7,012 nucleotides of DNA from DASXYU01 sp036502295 (GCA_036502295.1 DASXYU010000082.1:1-7012); one strand, 5' to 3'. Counted from the stretch's first letter, positions 1 to 5,297 are shown. Made by a program: numbers and translations. Notes: a model not told the origin generated them from the letters alone.

Positions 1-1
1 C

Positions 2-421
2 TTCGTGGGCCGTGACCGCGGCTACCGCGCCCTCGGCTTCACCGCCGCCGGCGCGCTTCCGCTGCAGGACGAGCCCGTCGGGGCGCTCGGCGCCGCTGCG
101 TCCGTCGCAGACTGCCAGGGTGGATGGCTGCTCGTCCTCGACGCACACCGACACCCCCAGGGTTGGCTCTCGGCGCAGACGGCGGCCGAGCTCGCCGGCC
201 GTCCGGTCACCCCCGACGTCCTCAACCTCGGCGGGACGCTTGCCCCCGAGTCGGGGACCCTGCGCGCGGCGCTCGACGCGGCGCTCTCCTCCCCGAGCGG
301 ACGAGGCGTGGTCGTGCATGACGACGGCAGCCTCGCCGGAACGGTGACGGCGTCGCAGGTGCTCGAGCGGATCGAAGCCGAGCGTGCGGTGCACCCACTG
401 GTGGGCGAGGTGTCGCCGTGA
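2..421 (+). CDS. proV: Osmoprotectant ABC transporter ATP-binding subunit, C-terminal part (5' truncated by window)
   Basis: The reading frame is open from base 2 and ends in TGA at 419-421, so only about 139 C-terminal residues are present. The first residues, FVGRDRGYRALGF, resemble the conserved linker after the nucleotide-binding domain of ProV/OpuCA-type ATPases, where an F-V-G-x-D-R motif is usual. The rest has the alternating strand/helix look of CBS domains (for example GWLLVLD, then QGWLS, and GVVVHDDGSLAGTVTASQVLERI near the end). In this family CBS domains sense ionic strength or nucleotides and gate osmolyte uptake. The Walker A, signature and Walker B motifs must lie outside the window, so the ATPase role rests on this tail and on the two permeases and binding protein that follow. 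The stop overlaps the next gene's GTG start (GTGA at 418-421), indicating translational coupling. Confidence 0.8.
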   Translation, partial: FVGRDRGYRALGFTAAGALPLQDEPVGALGAAASVADCQGGWLLVLDAHRHPQGWLSAQTAAELAGRPVTPDVLNLGGTLAPESGTLRAALDAALSSPSGRGVVVHDDGSLAGTVTASQVLERIEAERAVHPLVGEVSP

Positions 422-1071
422 ACGACGTTTGGACGTACTTCACCGACCACGACTCGCAGATCTACAGCTGGCTGGGAACCACCATCTGGCTGGCGCTGCT
501 GCCGCTGGCCATCGGGTTGATCATCTCGCTGCCCATCGGCTGGCTGGCGAGCCGTTACCGCTGGGCGTATCCGCCGATCGTCAGCATCGGCGGCCTGCTC
601 TACACGATCCCGTCGATCGTGCTCTTCCTCGCCCTGCCCGGGATTCTCGGGACGAAGATCCTCTCGCCGGTGAACGTCGCGGTGGCGCTCACCCTGTACT
701 GCATCGCGTTGCTGGTGCGGGTGGTTGCTGACGGGCTGCGGTCGGTCGATCCGCTCACGCTCAGCGCCGCCTCCGCGGTGGGTTACACCGAACGGCAGCG
801 GCTCTTGGCGGTGCAACTTCCGCTCGCGCTGCCGGTGATCGGCGCCGGCGTGCGTGTAGCGGCGGTCTCGAACGTGAGCCTCATTGCGGTCGCCTCCTCG
901 CTCGGCGTCAGCCAGCTCGGCTCGCTGTTCACGATCGGTAACAGCACGGCGAACAGCACGCCGATCTGGCTCGGGCTGATTCTCTTCGTCCTGCTCGCAC
1001 TGGTTCTCGACGCGCTCATCCTGCTCGGGTTGCATGTGGCGACCCCCTGGCGCCGGGCGGTGAGTCGATGA
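418..1071 (+). CDS. proW: Osmoprotectant ABC transporter permease (ProW/OpuCB-like)
   Basis: This 217-residue inner-membrane permease is of the glycine-betaine/carnitine/choline importer class. About five to six hydrophobic segments are visible, roughly at residues 22-42, 52-76, 84-104, 135-160 and 183-206. The cytoplasmic EAA loop that docks on the ATPase is at about 117-142 (LSAASAVGYTERQRLLAVQLPLALPVI in outline), with its Glu replaced by Ser but the central Gly and the Q-L-P-L-A-L-P ending kept. The length fits single-domain OpuCB permeases. The start is GTG at 418, overlapping the ATPase stop by four bases. No other start gives a full first membrane helix. The stop codon at 1069-1071 overlaps an ATG that opens a small ORF in the MIRU-like repeat. 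The solute carried cannot be read from the permease; betaine-type compounds are the family default. Confidence 0.88.
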   Translation: MNDVWTYFTDHDSQIYSWLGTTIWLALLPLAIGLIISLPIGWLASRYRWAYPPIVSIGGLLYTIPSIVLFLALPGILGTKILSPVNVAVALTLYCIALLVRVVADGLRSVDPLTLSAASAVGYTERQRLLAVQLPLALPVIGAGVRVAAVSNVSLIAVASSLGVSQLGSLFTIGNSTANSTPIWLGLILFVLLALVLDALILLGLHVATPWRRAVSR

Positions 1072-1151
1072 GCGAACGCAGTGAGCGAATCAAAGGGCAT
1101 AGTGCGATCGGAGCCTCGTCGGCGCCCGGAGCGAAGCGAGGACGTCGATGA
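1068..1151 (+). repeat. MIRU-like 80-bp intergenic element between two permease genes
   Basis: The 12-mer GTCGATGAGCGA occurs at 1064-1075 and again at 1144-1155, exactly 80 bp apart, and each copy holds an ATGA stop-start overlap. The first ATGA (1068-1071) joins the upstream permease stop to the start of a 27-codon ORF. That ORF's TGA (1149-1151) overlaps the downstream permease ATG at 1148. The ORF product begins MSERSERIKGHS and is rich in Ser, Arg and Gly. GAGCGA recurs four times (1070, 1083, 1129, 1150). A weak 5-bp inverted pair, CCTCG/CGAGG, sits at 1114-1118 and 1137-1141. GAGGA at 1138-1142 serves as ribosome binding site for the downstream gene. This is the published architecture of mycobacterial interspersed repetitive units, which sit at DTGA junctions in operons. 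Whether this is the same family or an analogous one is an inference. Confidence 0.7.
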
Positions 1152-1948
1152 GCGATCTGCCTAGCCTCGGGCTGGTGCCCGGCTGGCTCACCACCGCGGC
1201 ACACTGGTGGGGCAAGCACGGCCTGCTCGTCTCGCTGCGCGAACACGTGATCTACACGGTCGTCGCCGTCCTCGTCGCGATGCTCGTCGCGATTCCGATC
1301 GGTCTCGCCGTCGGGCACACCGGACGGGGGAGTTTCGCTGTCGCGGGACTGGCGAACGCGCTGCGCGCCGTTCCTGCCTTCGGCCTGCTGATCCTGCTCT
1401 ACGTCGTGGTGAGCCCGAAGATCCACTACCGCGATGCCATCGGTTGGCTCGTGCCACGCGGCGCCCTCGGTTCGCTGTTGCCGGTGGAGATCATGCTCGC
1501 CGTCCTCGCGATCCCGCCGATCCTCACCAACACCTACGCGGGCGTGCAGAGCGTCGATCCCGAGGTGCGCGATGCCGCCTACGGCATGGGGATGCGGGGC
1601 TGGCAGGTGGTGCGGCAGGTGGAGTTCCCGATTGCGCTGCCACTCGTCCTCGCCGGTATCCGCAGCGCCGTACTGCAGGTGATCGCGACGGCGACCATAG
1701 CCGGATACCTGCCGTTCCTCGGCGGCCTCGGTTACCTGATCTTCAACAACGGCCTGCCGCAGATCAACGATCCCGACGTCGGCTACCCGGCCATGATCGG
1801 TGCCGCGATCGTCGTCGCAGTGCTCGCCATCGTCGCCGAACTCCTGCTGCTCACCCTGCAGCGGGTCGTCGTCTCGCGCGGCCTCTCCGGCCGATACCGC
1901 GCCAGGTCGCTGCCCACCCAGTCGTCCTACGTCACCGCTAACCCATGA
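1148..1948 (+). CDS. proZ: Osmoprotectant ABC transporter permease (ProZ/OpuCD-like)
   Basis: This is the second permease of the importer, 266 residues. Hydrophobic segments lie at about 34-56, 62-88, 110-130, 160-190 and 215-240. The EAA loop is well kept at about 142-172 (DAAYGMGMRGWQVVRQVEF followed by P-x-A-L-P-L-V-L-A-G-I-R) and is more canonical than in the partner permease, so the two should form a heterodimer on the ATPase. The ATG at 1148 has GAGGA at 1138-1142, five bases upstream, and lies inside the stop of the MIRU-like small ORF. The C-terminal tail after residue 245 is polar and short, so the gene is complete. Its stop (1946-1948) overlaps an ATG at 1945, and the binding-protein gene follows at once. 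Like its neighbours it most likely imports betaine, choline, carnitine or a related compound. A role in ergothioneine uptake, as for EgtU relatives of this family, cannot be excluded. Confidence 0.88.
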   Translation: MSDLPSLGLVPGWLTTAAHWWGKHGLLVSLREHVIYTVVAVLVAMLVAIPIGLAVGHTGRGSFAVAGLANALRAVPAFGLLILLYVVVSPKIHYRDAIGWLVPRGALGSLLPVEIMLAVLAIPPILTNTYAGVQSVDPEVRDAAYGMGMRGWQVVRQVEFPIALPLVLAGIRSAVLQVIATATIAGYLPFLGGLGYLIFNNGLPQINDPDVGYPAMIGAAIVVAVLAIVAELLLLTLQRVVVSRGLSGRYRARSLPTQSSYVTANP

Positions 1949-1952
1949 GGAG
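1948..1952 (+). promoter_or_regulatory. Ribosome binding site deciding the binding-protein start
   Basis: AGGAG lies four bases before the ATG at 1957. The alternative in-frame ATG at 1945 precedes this motif and has no comparable site of its own, although it overlaps the permease stop. The 1957 start also gives a cleaner lipoprotein signal. Confidence 0.7.
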
Positions 1953-1956
1953 AATC

Positions 1957-2919
1957 ATGAAACGCAAGTCCCGCTTCACTCTCGCCGCCGTTGCGCTGCC
2001 CGTCGCCCTCGCGACGCTGCTCACGGCGTGCTCCAGCAGTGGGGGTGGTGCCACCGCCGGTACCACCGACATTTCGTCCTCTGATACCTCGTCGACATCT
2101 TCGTCGAGCGCTCCGGCCGATGCCGGTTCACTGACGGTCGGCTCGGCCGACTTCACCGAGAGCGCCCTGCTCGCCGACATCTACGCCGATGCCCTCCTGG
2201 CAAAGGGCGTGAAGATCACCAAGAAGCTCAATATCGGTGAGCGCGCGGTCTACGTCCCCGCACTCAAGGACGGTTCGATCGACTTCATCCCCGAGTACAA
2301 CGGCTCGATCCTGCCGTTCCTCGACCCGAAGGCGACGGCGAAGAGCACCGACGAGATCACCGCGGCACTACCCGCGGCGCTCGGCAGTGACCTCACCGCG
2401 CTCGACCCTGCACCGGCGCAGGACTCCGACACCATCACCGTCACGAAGGCGACTGCCGACGAGTACAACCTGAAGACGATCGCCGACCTGGCTCCGGTCG
2501 CGAGCAAGCTCACCTTCGGGGCTCCGGCCGCGTTCCAGACACGCCCGGACGGACTGCCGGCGCTGAAGAGCGTCTACGGCGTGACATTCGGCACGTTCAC
2601 GGCGCTCGCTGCCGGTGGCAGCGTCACCCAGACCGCGCTCAAGAACGGCACCATCGACGCCGGTGATGTCTTCTCCACCGACCCGTCCTTCCAGAAGGAC
2701 GGCTTCGTCGCGCTGGCGGACCCGAAGAACGAGTTCGCGGCGCAGAACATCACGCCGATCGTGGCGACGGCGAAGCTGACCCCGACGATCAAGGACGCGG
2801 CGAACGCGGTCTCGGCGAAGCTCACCACCGAGATCCTTACCCAGTTGCTCATCGAGGTGGGGACGGGCGACCCCGACTCCGTCGCGAAGAAGTGGCTGAC
2901 CAGCGTCGGCCTCGGCTGA
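1957..2919 (+). CDS. proX: Glycine betaine/osmoprotectant ABC transporter substrate-binding lipoprotein (ProX/OpuCC-like)
   Basis: This 320-residue extracytoplasmic binding protein delivers solute to the two permeases. The signal peptide starts MKRKSRF, has a hydrophobic core to about residue 22, and ends in the lipobox L-T-A-C, with Cys25 as the predicted lipidated residue. A Ser/Thr/Gly/Ala-rich tether follows (about 26-57). The mature OpuAC-type fold begins at VGSADFTES (61-69), where the family usually has G-S-K-x-F-T-E. Other family-typical stretches are GERAVYVPALKDGSIDFIPEY (about 94-114), PAPAQDSDTITV (151-162) and NGTIDAGDVFSTDP (230-243). The usual P-E-Y-T-G is P-E-Y-N-G here. An upstream ATG at 1945 would add four residues (MRRI) and overlap the permease stop; the 1957 start is preferred for its ribosome binding site. 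Gene order is ATPase-permease-permease-binding protein, and a strong terminator follows. The ligand is not determined by the sequence. Confidence 0.88.
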   Translation: MKRKSRFTLAAVALPVALATLLTACSSSGGGATAGTTDISSSDTSSTSSSSAPADAGSLTVGSADFTESALLADIYADALLAKGVKITKKLNIGERAVYVPALKDGSIDFIPEYNGSILPFLDPKATAKSTDEITAALPAALGSDLTALDPAPAQDSDTITVTKATADEYNLKTIADLAPVASKLTFGAPAAFQTRPDGLPALKSVYGVTFGTFTALAAGGSVTQTALKNGTIDAGDVFSTDPSFQKDGFVALADPKNEFAAQNITPIVATAKLTPTIKDAANAVSAKLTTEILTQLLIEVGTGDPDSVAKKWLTSVGLG

Positions 2920-2933
2920 CCGAGCCCGTAACG

Positions 2934-2979
2934 AAGATTGGCCTGTTATCACCGCGCTCGGTGATAACAGGCCAATCTT
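2934..2979. terminator. Bidirectional intrinsic terminator hairpin between convergent operons
   Basis: Two perfectly complementary 20-base arms (2934-2953 beginning AAGATTGGCC, and 2960-2979 ending GGCCAATCTT) flank the six-base loop GCGCTC. The loop can close by one more G-C pair. The hairpin begins 14 bases after the binding-protein stop (2919) and lies 19 bases beyond the stop of the convergent siderophore-interacting gene (2999). The stem base is A/T-rich on both sides, so each strand ends its hairpin with a short U-rich run (AUCUU), but no long U-tract follows in either direction. This fits a terminator shared by both operons. Confidence 0.88.
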
Positions 2980-2998
2980 GACTCAGGCGCAGACCAGC

Positions 2999-3853
2999 TC
3001 AGTCGTCGCCGTAGTCGTGATCAGGGTGGTTGACTTCGCCCACGCGCCAGTAGCCCCGCGTGGTGAGCGCATCGCGTGCCACCCCGCGTTCGAGCATCTG
3101 CATACGGATCGCGCGCATCGTGCTCGCCTCGCAACCCACCCAGACGTACGTCCCCTCGCTGAGGCGGGCGTTCGTTGCGGCATCGCGCAGCTCCGTCCCC
3201 CATGTCTTCTGCCGGGCCATCGGCCGGCGGCGATGCCAATGCACCGAGACCCGCGCGGAACTCGTCAGCGGAAGTTCGTCCTCGCCGCCGTCGACCTCAA
3301 AATGCACCTCGGCCCGCGCGGTCGCGGGAAGAGCCTCAAGCAGAGTCGCGGCGGCGGGTATCGCGCTCTCGTCCCCGGCGATCCACCACTCCGTCGCGGT
3401 GGGGTCGAGACGGAAGCGTCCACCCGGTCCCGCGACGGCGAGCTGGTCACCCGGCTTCGCGCCGGCCGCCCACCGCGACGCGGCGCCCTCGCCGTGCAGG
3501 ACGAACTGGATCTCAAGGGTGTTGCTCGCCGCGTCATAGTGTCGCGGCGTATAGGTGCGGACGATCGGCGGCGGCGCACCCTCGGGCAGGACGGGTCCGT
3601 TCGGCCCGACGGTCGGCAGGACGAGGTCGGCACCGGGCTGCGGCAGGAAGACCTTGATGTGTGCGGTGGGTGCCTCGACGGCGAAGCCTTGCAGCGCAGG
3701 TCCGCCGACGTGCAACGAAACCAGGCGGGGCGTGAGCCGGGTGACGGCCACCACCTCGACGGGTCGAGGTGGTGGCCGCCGGCGCACCGGCGCAGTGGTG
3801 GTGGTTGCGGGCTCGCTCAGCGCAGCGGCTTCGCTCCCCAAGACGTCGCTCAC
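2999..3853 (-). CDS. Siderophore-interacting protein, FAD/NAD(P)H-dependent ferric reductase (YqjH/ViuB-like)
   Basis: This 284-residue cytoplasmic flavoprotein is of the siderophore-interacting family, whose members reduce ferric siderophores with NAD(P)H so that iron is released. The FAD-binding barrel carries RTYTPR at 99-104 (the R-x-Y-T-x-R flavin motif) and HGEGAASRWA at 120-129. The nucleotide-binding part carries GDESAIPA at 160-167, GCEASTMRAIR at 240-250 (usually G-E-A/S, here with an inserted-looking Cys241) and the hallmark GYWRVGEVNHPDHDYGDD end from 267. Length is normal for the family. The first 30 or so residues are Ala/Thr/Pro-rich and probably unstructured. The start is GTG at 3853, overlapping the PadR stop as GTGA (3850-3853). 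No separate ribosome binding site is evident, so translation should be coupled to the regulator. The pairing with a His-rich PadR protein points to YqjH-like function in metal/iron balance. Confidence 0.9.
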   Translation of the reverse strand: MSDVLGSEAAALSEPATTTTAPVRRRPPPRPVEVVAVTRLTPRLVSLHVGGPALQGFAVEAPTAHIKVFLPQPGADLVLPTVGPNGPVLPEGAPPPIVRTYTPRHYDAASNTLEIQFVLHGEGAASRWAAGAKPGDQLAVAGPGGRFRLDPTATEWWIAGDESAIPAAATLLEALPATARAEVHFEVDGGEDELPLTSSARVSVHWHRRRPMARQKTWGTELRDAATNARLSEGTYVWVGCEASTMRAIRMQMLERGVARDALTTRGYWRVGEVNHPDHDYGDD

Positions 3854-4434
3854 TGGTCCGCTAGTAGGCGGTAGAGCGCCTGGCGCGCGCCACGGATGAT
3901 GGTGATCGCCTCGTCAACCGACTCGGGCGATCCGGTGAAGGCGGCCTTCGCGGCGAGAGCGAACTGCCTCATCTCGATCGCGAGTTGGCGCCGGGACGAT
4001 CCCTCGCCCTCGCTGTTGAGTTCGTCGAGCTTGCCGGCGTCGGCCTGAGCGCGGCCGTCCTCGGTGAGTTCGTAGGTCTTGCGCCCGTCCTGCTCGCTGG
4101 AGCGGACGAGGCCTTCATCCTCGAGCGCCTGCAGGTGCGGGTAGACCGAGCCGGGGCTCGGCCGCCAGCTTCCTCCTGAGCGCTCCTCGAGGCGGCCCAT
4201 CAGCTCATAGCCGTGGGCGGGACCGTCGAGCAGGCCGGCGAGCAGCAGGCCGCGCATGTCTCCGCGACGGAGACGGCCGCCGCCGTGCGAGTGGTCGTGC
4301 GGGTGATGTCCCCGGCCGCCGAAGCCGCTGAAGTCACCCCGGCCGCCGAAGTCGCCGCGTCCGCGCCGGTACTGGCGCTCGACGAGCTCGCGTTGTTCGG
4401 GGGTGTGTCCTTGGTGGTGGTTGTGGTGTCGCAT
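3850..4434 (-). CDS. PadR-family transcriptional regulator with His-rich N-terminus (YqjI-like)
   Basis: This 194-residue repressor has an N-terminal tail of about 56 residues holding ten histidines (positions 3, 4, 6, 7, 10, 43, 44, 46, 48, 50) and a Gly/Arg/Asp/Phe repeat (two RGDF copies). A PadR winged helix follows at about 60-130, with LLLAGLLDGPAHGYELMGRL, then the family's S-P-G-S-V-Y-P-H-L-Q-x-L-E-D-E-G-L-V run at 93-110 and the wing at 116-123. The C-terminal helix (about 150-194) should form the dimer. E. coli YqjI has the same layout: it is a metal-responsive PadR protein with a His/Cys-rich extension that represses the ferric reductase gene yqjH. Here the reductase is the next gene, in the same operon. 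Unlike YqjI as I recall it, this tail contains no Cys, so binding would be through His/Asp. The start at 4434 has AAGGAG six bases upstream. An ATG 15 bases earlier (4449) lacks a well-spaced site. Confidence 0.9.
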   Translation of the reverse strand: MRHHNHHQGHTPEQRELVERQYRRGRGDFGGRGDFSGFGGRGHHPHDHSHGGGRLRRGDMRGLLLAGLLDGPAHGYELMGRLEERSGGSWRPSPGSVYPHLQALEDEGLVRSSEQDGRKTYELTEDGRAQADAGKLDELNSEGEGSSRRQLAIEMRQFALAAKAAFTGSPESVDEAITIIRGARQALYRLLADQ

Positions 4435-4440
4435 GTCGTT

Positions 4441-4446
4441 CTCCTT
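4441..4446 (-). promoter_or_regulatory. Ribosome binding site deciding the PadR start
   Basis: On the minus strand AAGGAG lies six bases before the ATG at 4434, an ideal spacing. The earlier in-frame ATG at 4449 would place this motif inside the coding region (Lys-Glu codons) and has only GGG two bases upstream of it. Confidence 0.75.
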
Positions 4447-4492
4447 CATGGCCCTTCTGATGTATCTGTGTCACGGGGCCAATGTCATTATC

Positions 4493-4529
4493 TATCGTGA
4501 CACGGACACGATATATCGCGATAGTATCG
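4493..4529. promoter_or_regulatory. Putative PadR operator array of TATCG/CGATA half-sites
   Basis: Five half-sites alternate in orientation: TATCG at 4493, CGATA at 4509, TATCG at 4514, CGATA at 4519 and TATCG at 4525. They create a spaced dyad TATCGTG-N7-CACGATA (4493-4513) and three overlapping palindromes: CGATATATCG (4509-4518), TATCGCGATA (4514-4523) and CGATA-G-TATCG (4519-4529). They lie across the -10 and spacer of the predicted promoter. The AT-rich dyads stand out in this GC-rich DNA. Binding by the adjacent PadR protein is an inference from position and from the habit of such regulators to control themselves. Confidence 0.7.
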
Positions 4530-4537
4530 AGAGTCAA
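4510..4537 (-). promoter_or_regulatory. Predicted promoter of the PadR/siderophore-interacting operon
   Basis: On the minus strand TTGACT (4532-4537) matches the -35 consensus at five of six bases. After 16 bases comes TATATC (4510-4515), a moderate -10 matching TATAAT at four of six. The start of transcription would fall near 4503, about 70 bases before the ATG. The palindromic half-sites described separately fill the whole spacer and overlap the -10, as expected for a repressed promoter. This is read by eye only. Confidence 0.55.
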
Positions 4538-4556
4538 GCGCGAGGGAAGACCTGCT

Positions 4557-4594
4557 GAGCTCAGCCGCCTAGCGTCGCGTCGCCGGCTGAGCTC
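4557..4594 (-). terminator. Possible hairpin at the 3' end of the TetR gene
   Basis: Arms of 11 bases (GAGCTCAGCCG at 4557-4567 and CGGCTGAGCTC at 4584-4594) are perfectly complementary around a 16-base loop that contains the TetR stop codon (4569-4571). The left arm is also part of a 12-base palindrome at 4554-4565. No U-rich tail follows on the minus strand, and the right arm lies in the last codons, so this is only a possible terminator. It may equally be an mRNA 3'-end stabiliser. Confidence 0.35.
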
Positions 4595-5180
4595 CTGCGA
4601 GTCGCAGCGCCATGTCCGCATAGCGCTGGGCAAGGACTTCTGGCGTCCAGGTTCCGCCCTCGCGATACCAGCGCGCGACATCGATACCGAGTGAGAGCAC
4701 CGCGACCGTGACTACCCGGGGTTCGACGGCGACGAAGTCGCCGTCGAAGACCCCGCGGTCGAGAACGGTGCGAATCGTCCTGTCGATCCGGTGGCGCAGG
4801 CGGGCGATCTCCTTGTAGTGCTCTGGCGTCAGAGCACCCAGCTCGTAGTTCACCACGCGGGCTGTTGTGTGCTCGCGGGCGTGGTAGAGGACGAAGTCGT
4901 AGACGATCCGCTGAAGTTGCTCGACCGGTGATGTGCTCTTCGCCGCCGCGCTGCGGATGAGCTGAAGAGTCTGCTCATGGCCATTGTGGGCGATGAGGTA
5001 GAGCAGTTCTTCTTTCGATTTGTGGTGTACGTACAGTGCCGCTGAACTCAGTCCGGCCCCGGCCGCGATGTCTCGGGTCGTCGTCGCGTGGAACCCCTTC
5101 GCTGCAAAGGCGATCAGCGCCGCGTCGATAAGGCGGGCGCGGGTGACATCGGCCTTCGAGATGGCGTCGGCGTCGGCCAT
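4569..5180 (-). CDS. TetR/AcrR-family transcriptional regulator, KstR2-like
   Basis: This 203-residue dimeric repressor has its helix-turn-helix at about 14-60, with the typical TTTRDIAAGAGLSSAALYVHH (33-53) and KSKEELL. The ligand domain ends in IDVARWYREGGTWTPEVLAQRYADMAL (about 166-191). The W-Y-R-x-G-G and Q-Y/R-Y-A elements resemble those of KstR2 and other acyl-CoA-responsive TetR proteins of actinobacteria. This resemblance is from memory. Two adjacent ATG codons compete for the start. The second (5180) lies six bases after AGGAGG and is preferred; the first (5183) is only three bases away and adds one Met. The gene is divergent from a thiolase/SDR operon across a 114-bp gap that holds a KstR2-like palindrome, so self-regulation and control of that operon are likely. 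The ligand is probably an acyl-CoA, but this is not proven. It lies 134 bp upstream of the PadR operon on the same strand, which has its own promoter. Confidence 0.88.
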   Translation of the reverse strand: MADADAISKADVTRARLIDAALIAFAAKGFHATTTRDIAAGAGLSSAALYVHHKSKEELLYLIAHNGHEQTLQLIRSAAAKSTSPVEQLQRIVYDFVLYHAREHTTARVVNYELGALTPEHYKEIARLRHRIDRTIRTVLDRGVFDGDFVAVEPRVVTVAVLSLGIDVARWYREGGTWTPEVLAQRYADMALRLAGAQPATRR

Positions 5181-5186
5181 CATGAG

Positions 5187-5192
5187 CCTCCT
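5187..5192 (-). promoter_or_regulatory. Ribosome binding site of the TetR gene
   Basis: AGGAGG on the minus strand lies six bases before the ATG at 5180 and three bases before the ATG at 5183. The spacing favours the second of the two tandem start codons. Confidence 0.65.
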
Positions 5193-5265
5193 CTGTCGGC
5201 GGCACTGTGAAGCGCACCTCTTCCACGCCCCGGCATCGTGTCCTAGGGTCTAGCGTAACAACGAA

Positions 5266-5286
5266 GTAAGCAAGCGCTTAGTAAGC
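5266..5286. promoter_or_regulatory. KstR2-like TetR operator in the divergent promoter region
   Basis: AGCAAGCGCTTAGT at 5269-5282 fits nine of the ten fixed positions of the KstR2 consensus AnCAAGnnCTTGnT; the one mismatch is A for G at 5280. Overlapping symmetry adds TAAGC-N4-GCTTA (5267-5280) and GCTTA-G-TAAGC (5276-5286). The 9-mer GTAAGCAAG is also directly repeated at 5266 and 5281, with the second copy running into the thiolase ribosome binding site (AAGGAG, 5287-5292). A bound regulator would therefore cover the start region of the thiolase transcript. A TANNNT-type -10 (TAGCGT, 5251-5256) lies just upstream, without a convincing -35. Which TetR protein binds here is inferred from adjacency. 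Confidence 0.65.
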
Positions 5287-5297
5287 AAGGAGAGATC

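Noticed and set aside
22..1035. Long open frame of 337 codons on the minus strand under the ATPase tail and first permease
   Set aside because: The product is an Arg/Asp/Gln-rich low-complexity string typical of the antisense of GC-rich genes. It opposes two well-supported genes and has no recognisable domain.
1068..1151. 27-codon ORF as an independent functional gene
   Set aside because: It is better explained as the coupling ORF of the MIRU-like repeat. Its ribosome binding site is poor and its Ser/Arg/Gly-rich product gives no sign of a conserved function.
1945..1959. ATG at 1945 as start of the binding-protein gene
   Set aside because: It overlaps the permease stop attractively, but the AGGAG at 1948-1952 lies downstream of it and correctly spaced for the ATG at 1957. 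Coupling may still aid initiation.
2978..3874. Open frame of 298 codons on the plus strand opposite the siderophore-interacting gene
   Set aside because: The minus-strand product has all family motifs; the plus-strand one has none, and begins within the terminator region without a ribosome binding site.
4435..4449. ATG at 4449 as start of the PadR gene
   Set aside because: It would place the AAGGAG ribosome binding site inside the coding sequence and has no properly spaced site of its own.
4554..4565. Palindrome GCTGAGCTCAGC near the TetR stop as a regulator operator
   Set aside because: It lies at a gene 3' end with no promoter beside it, and its right half is reused in the larger hairpin at 4557-4594, so an operator role has no support.
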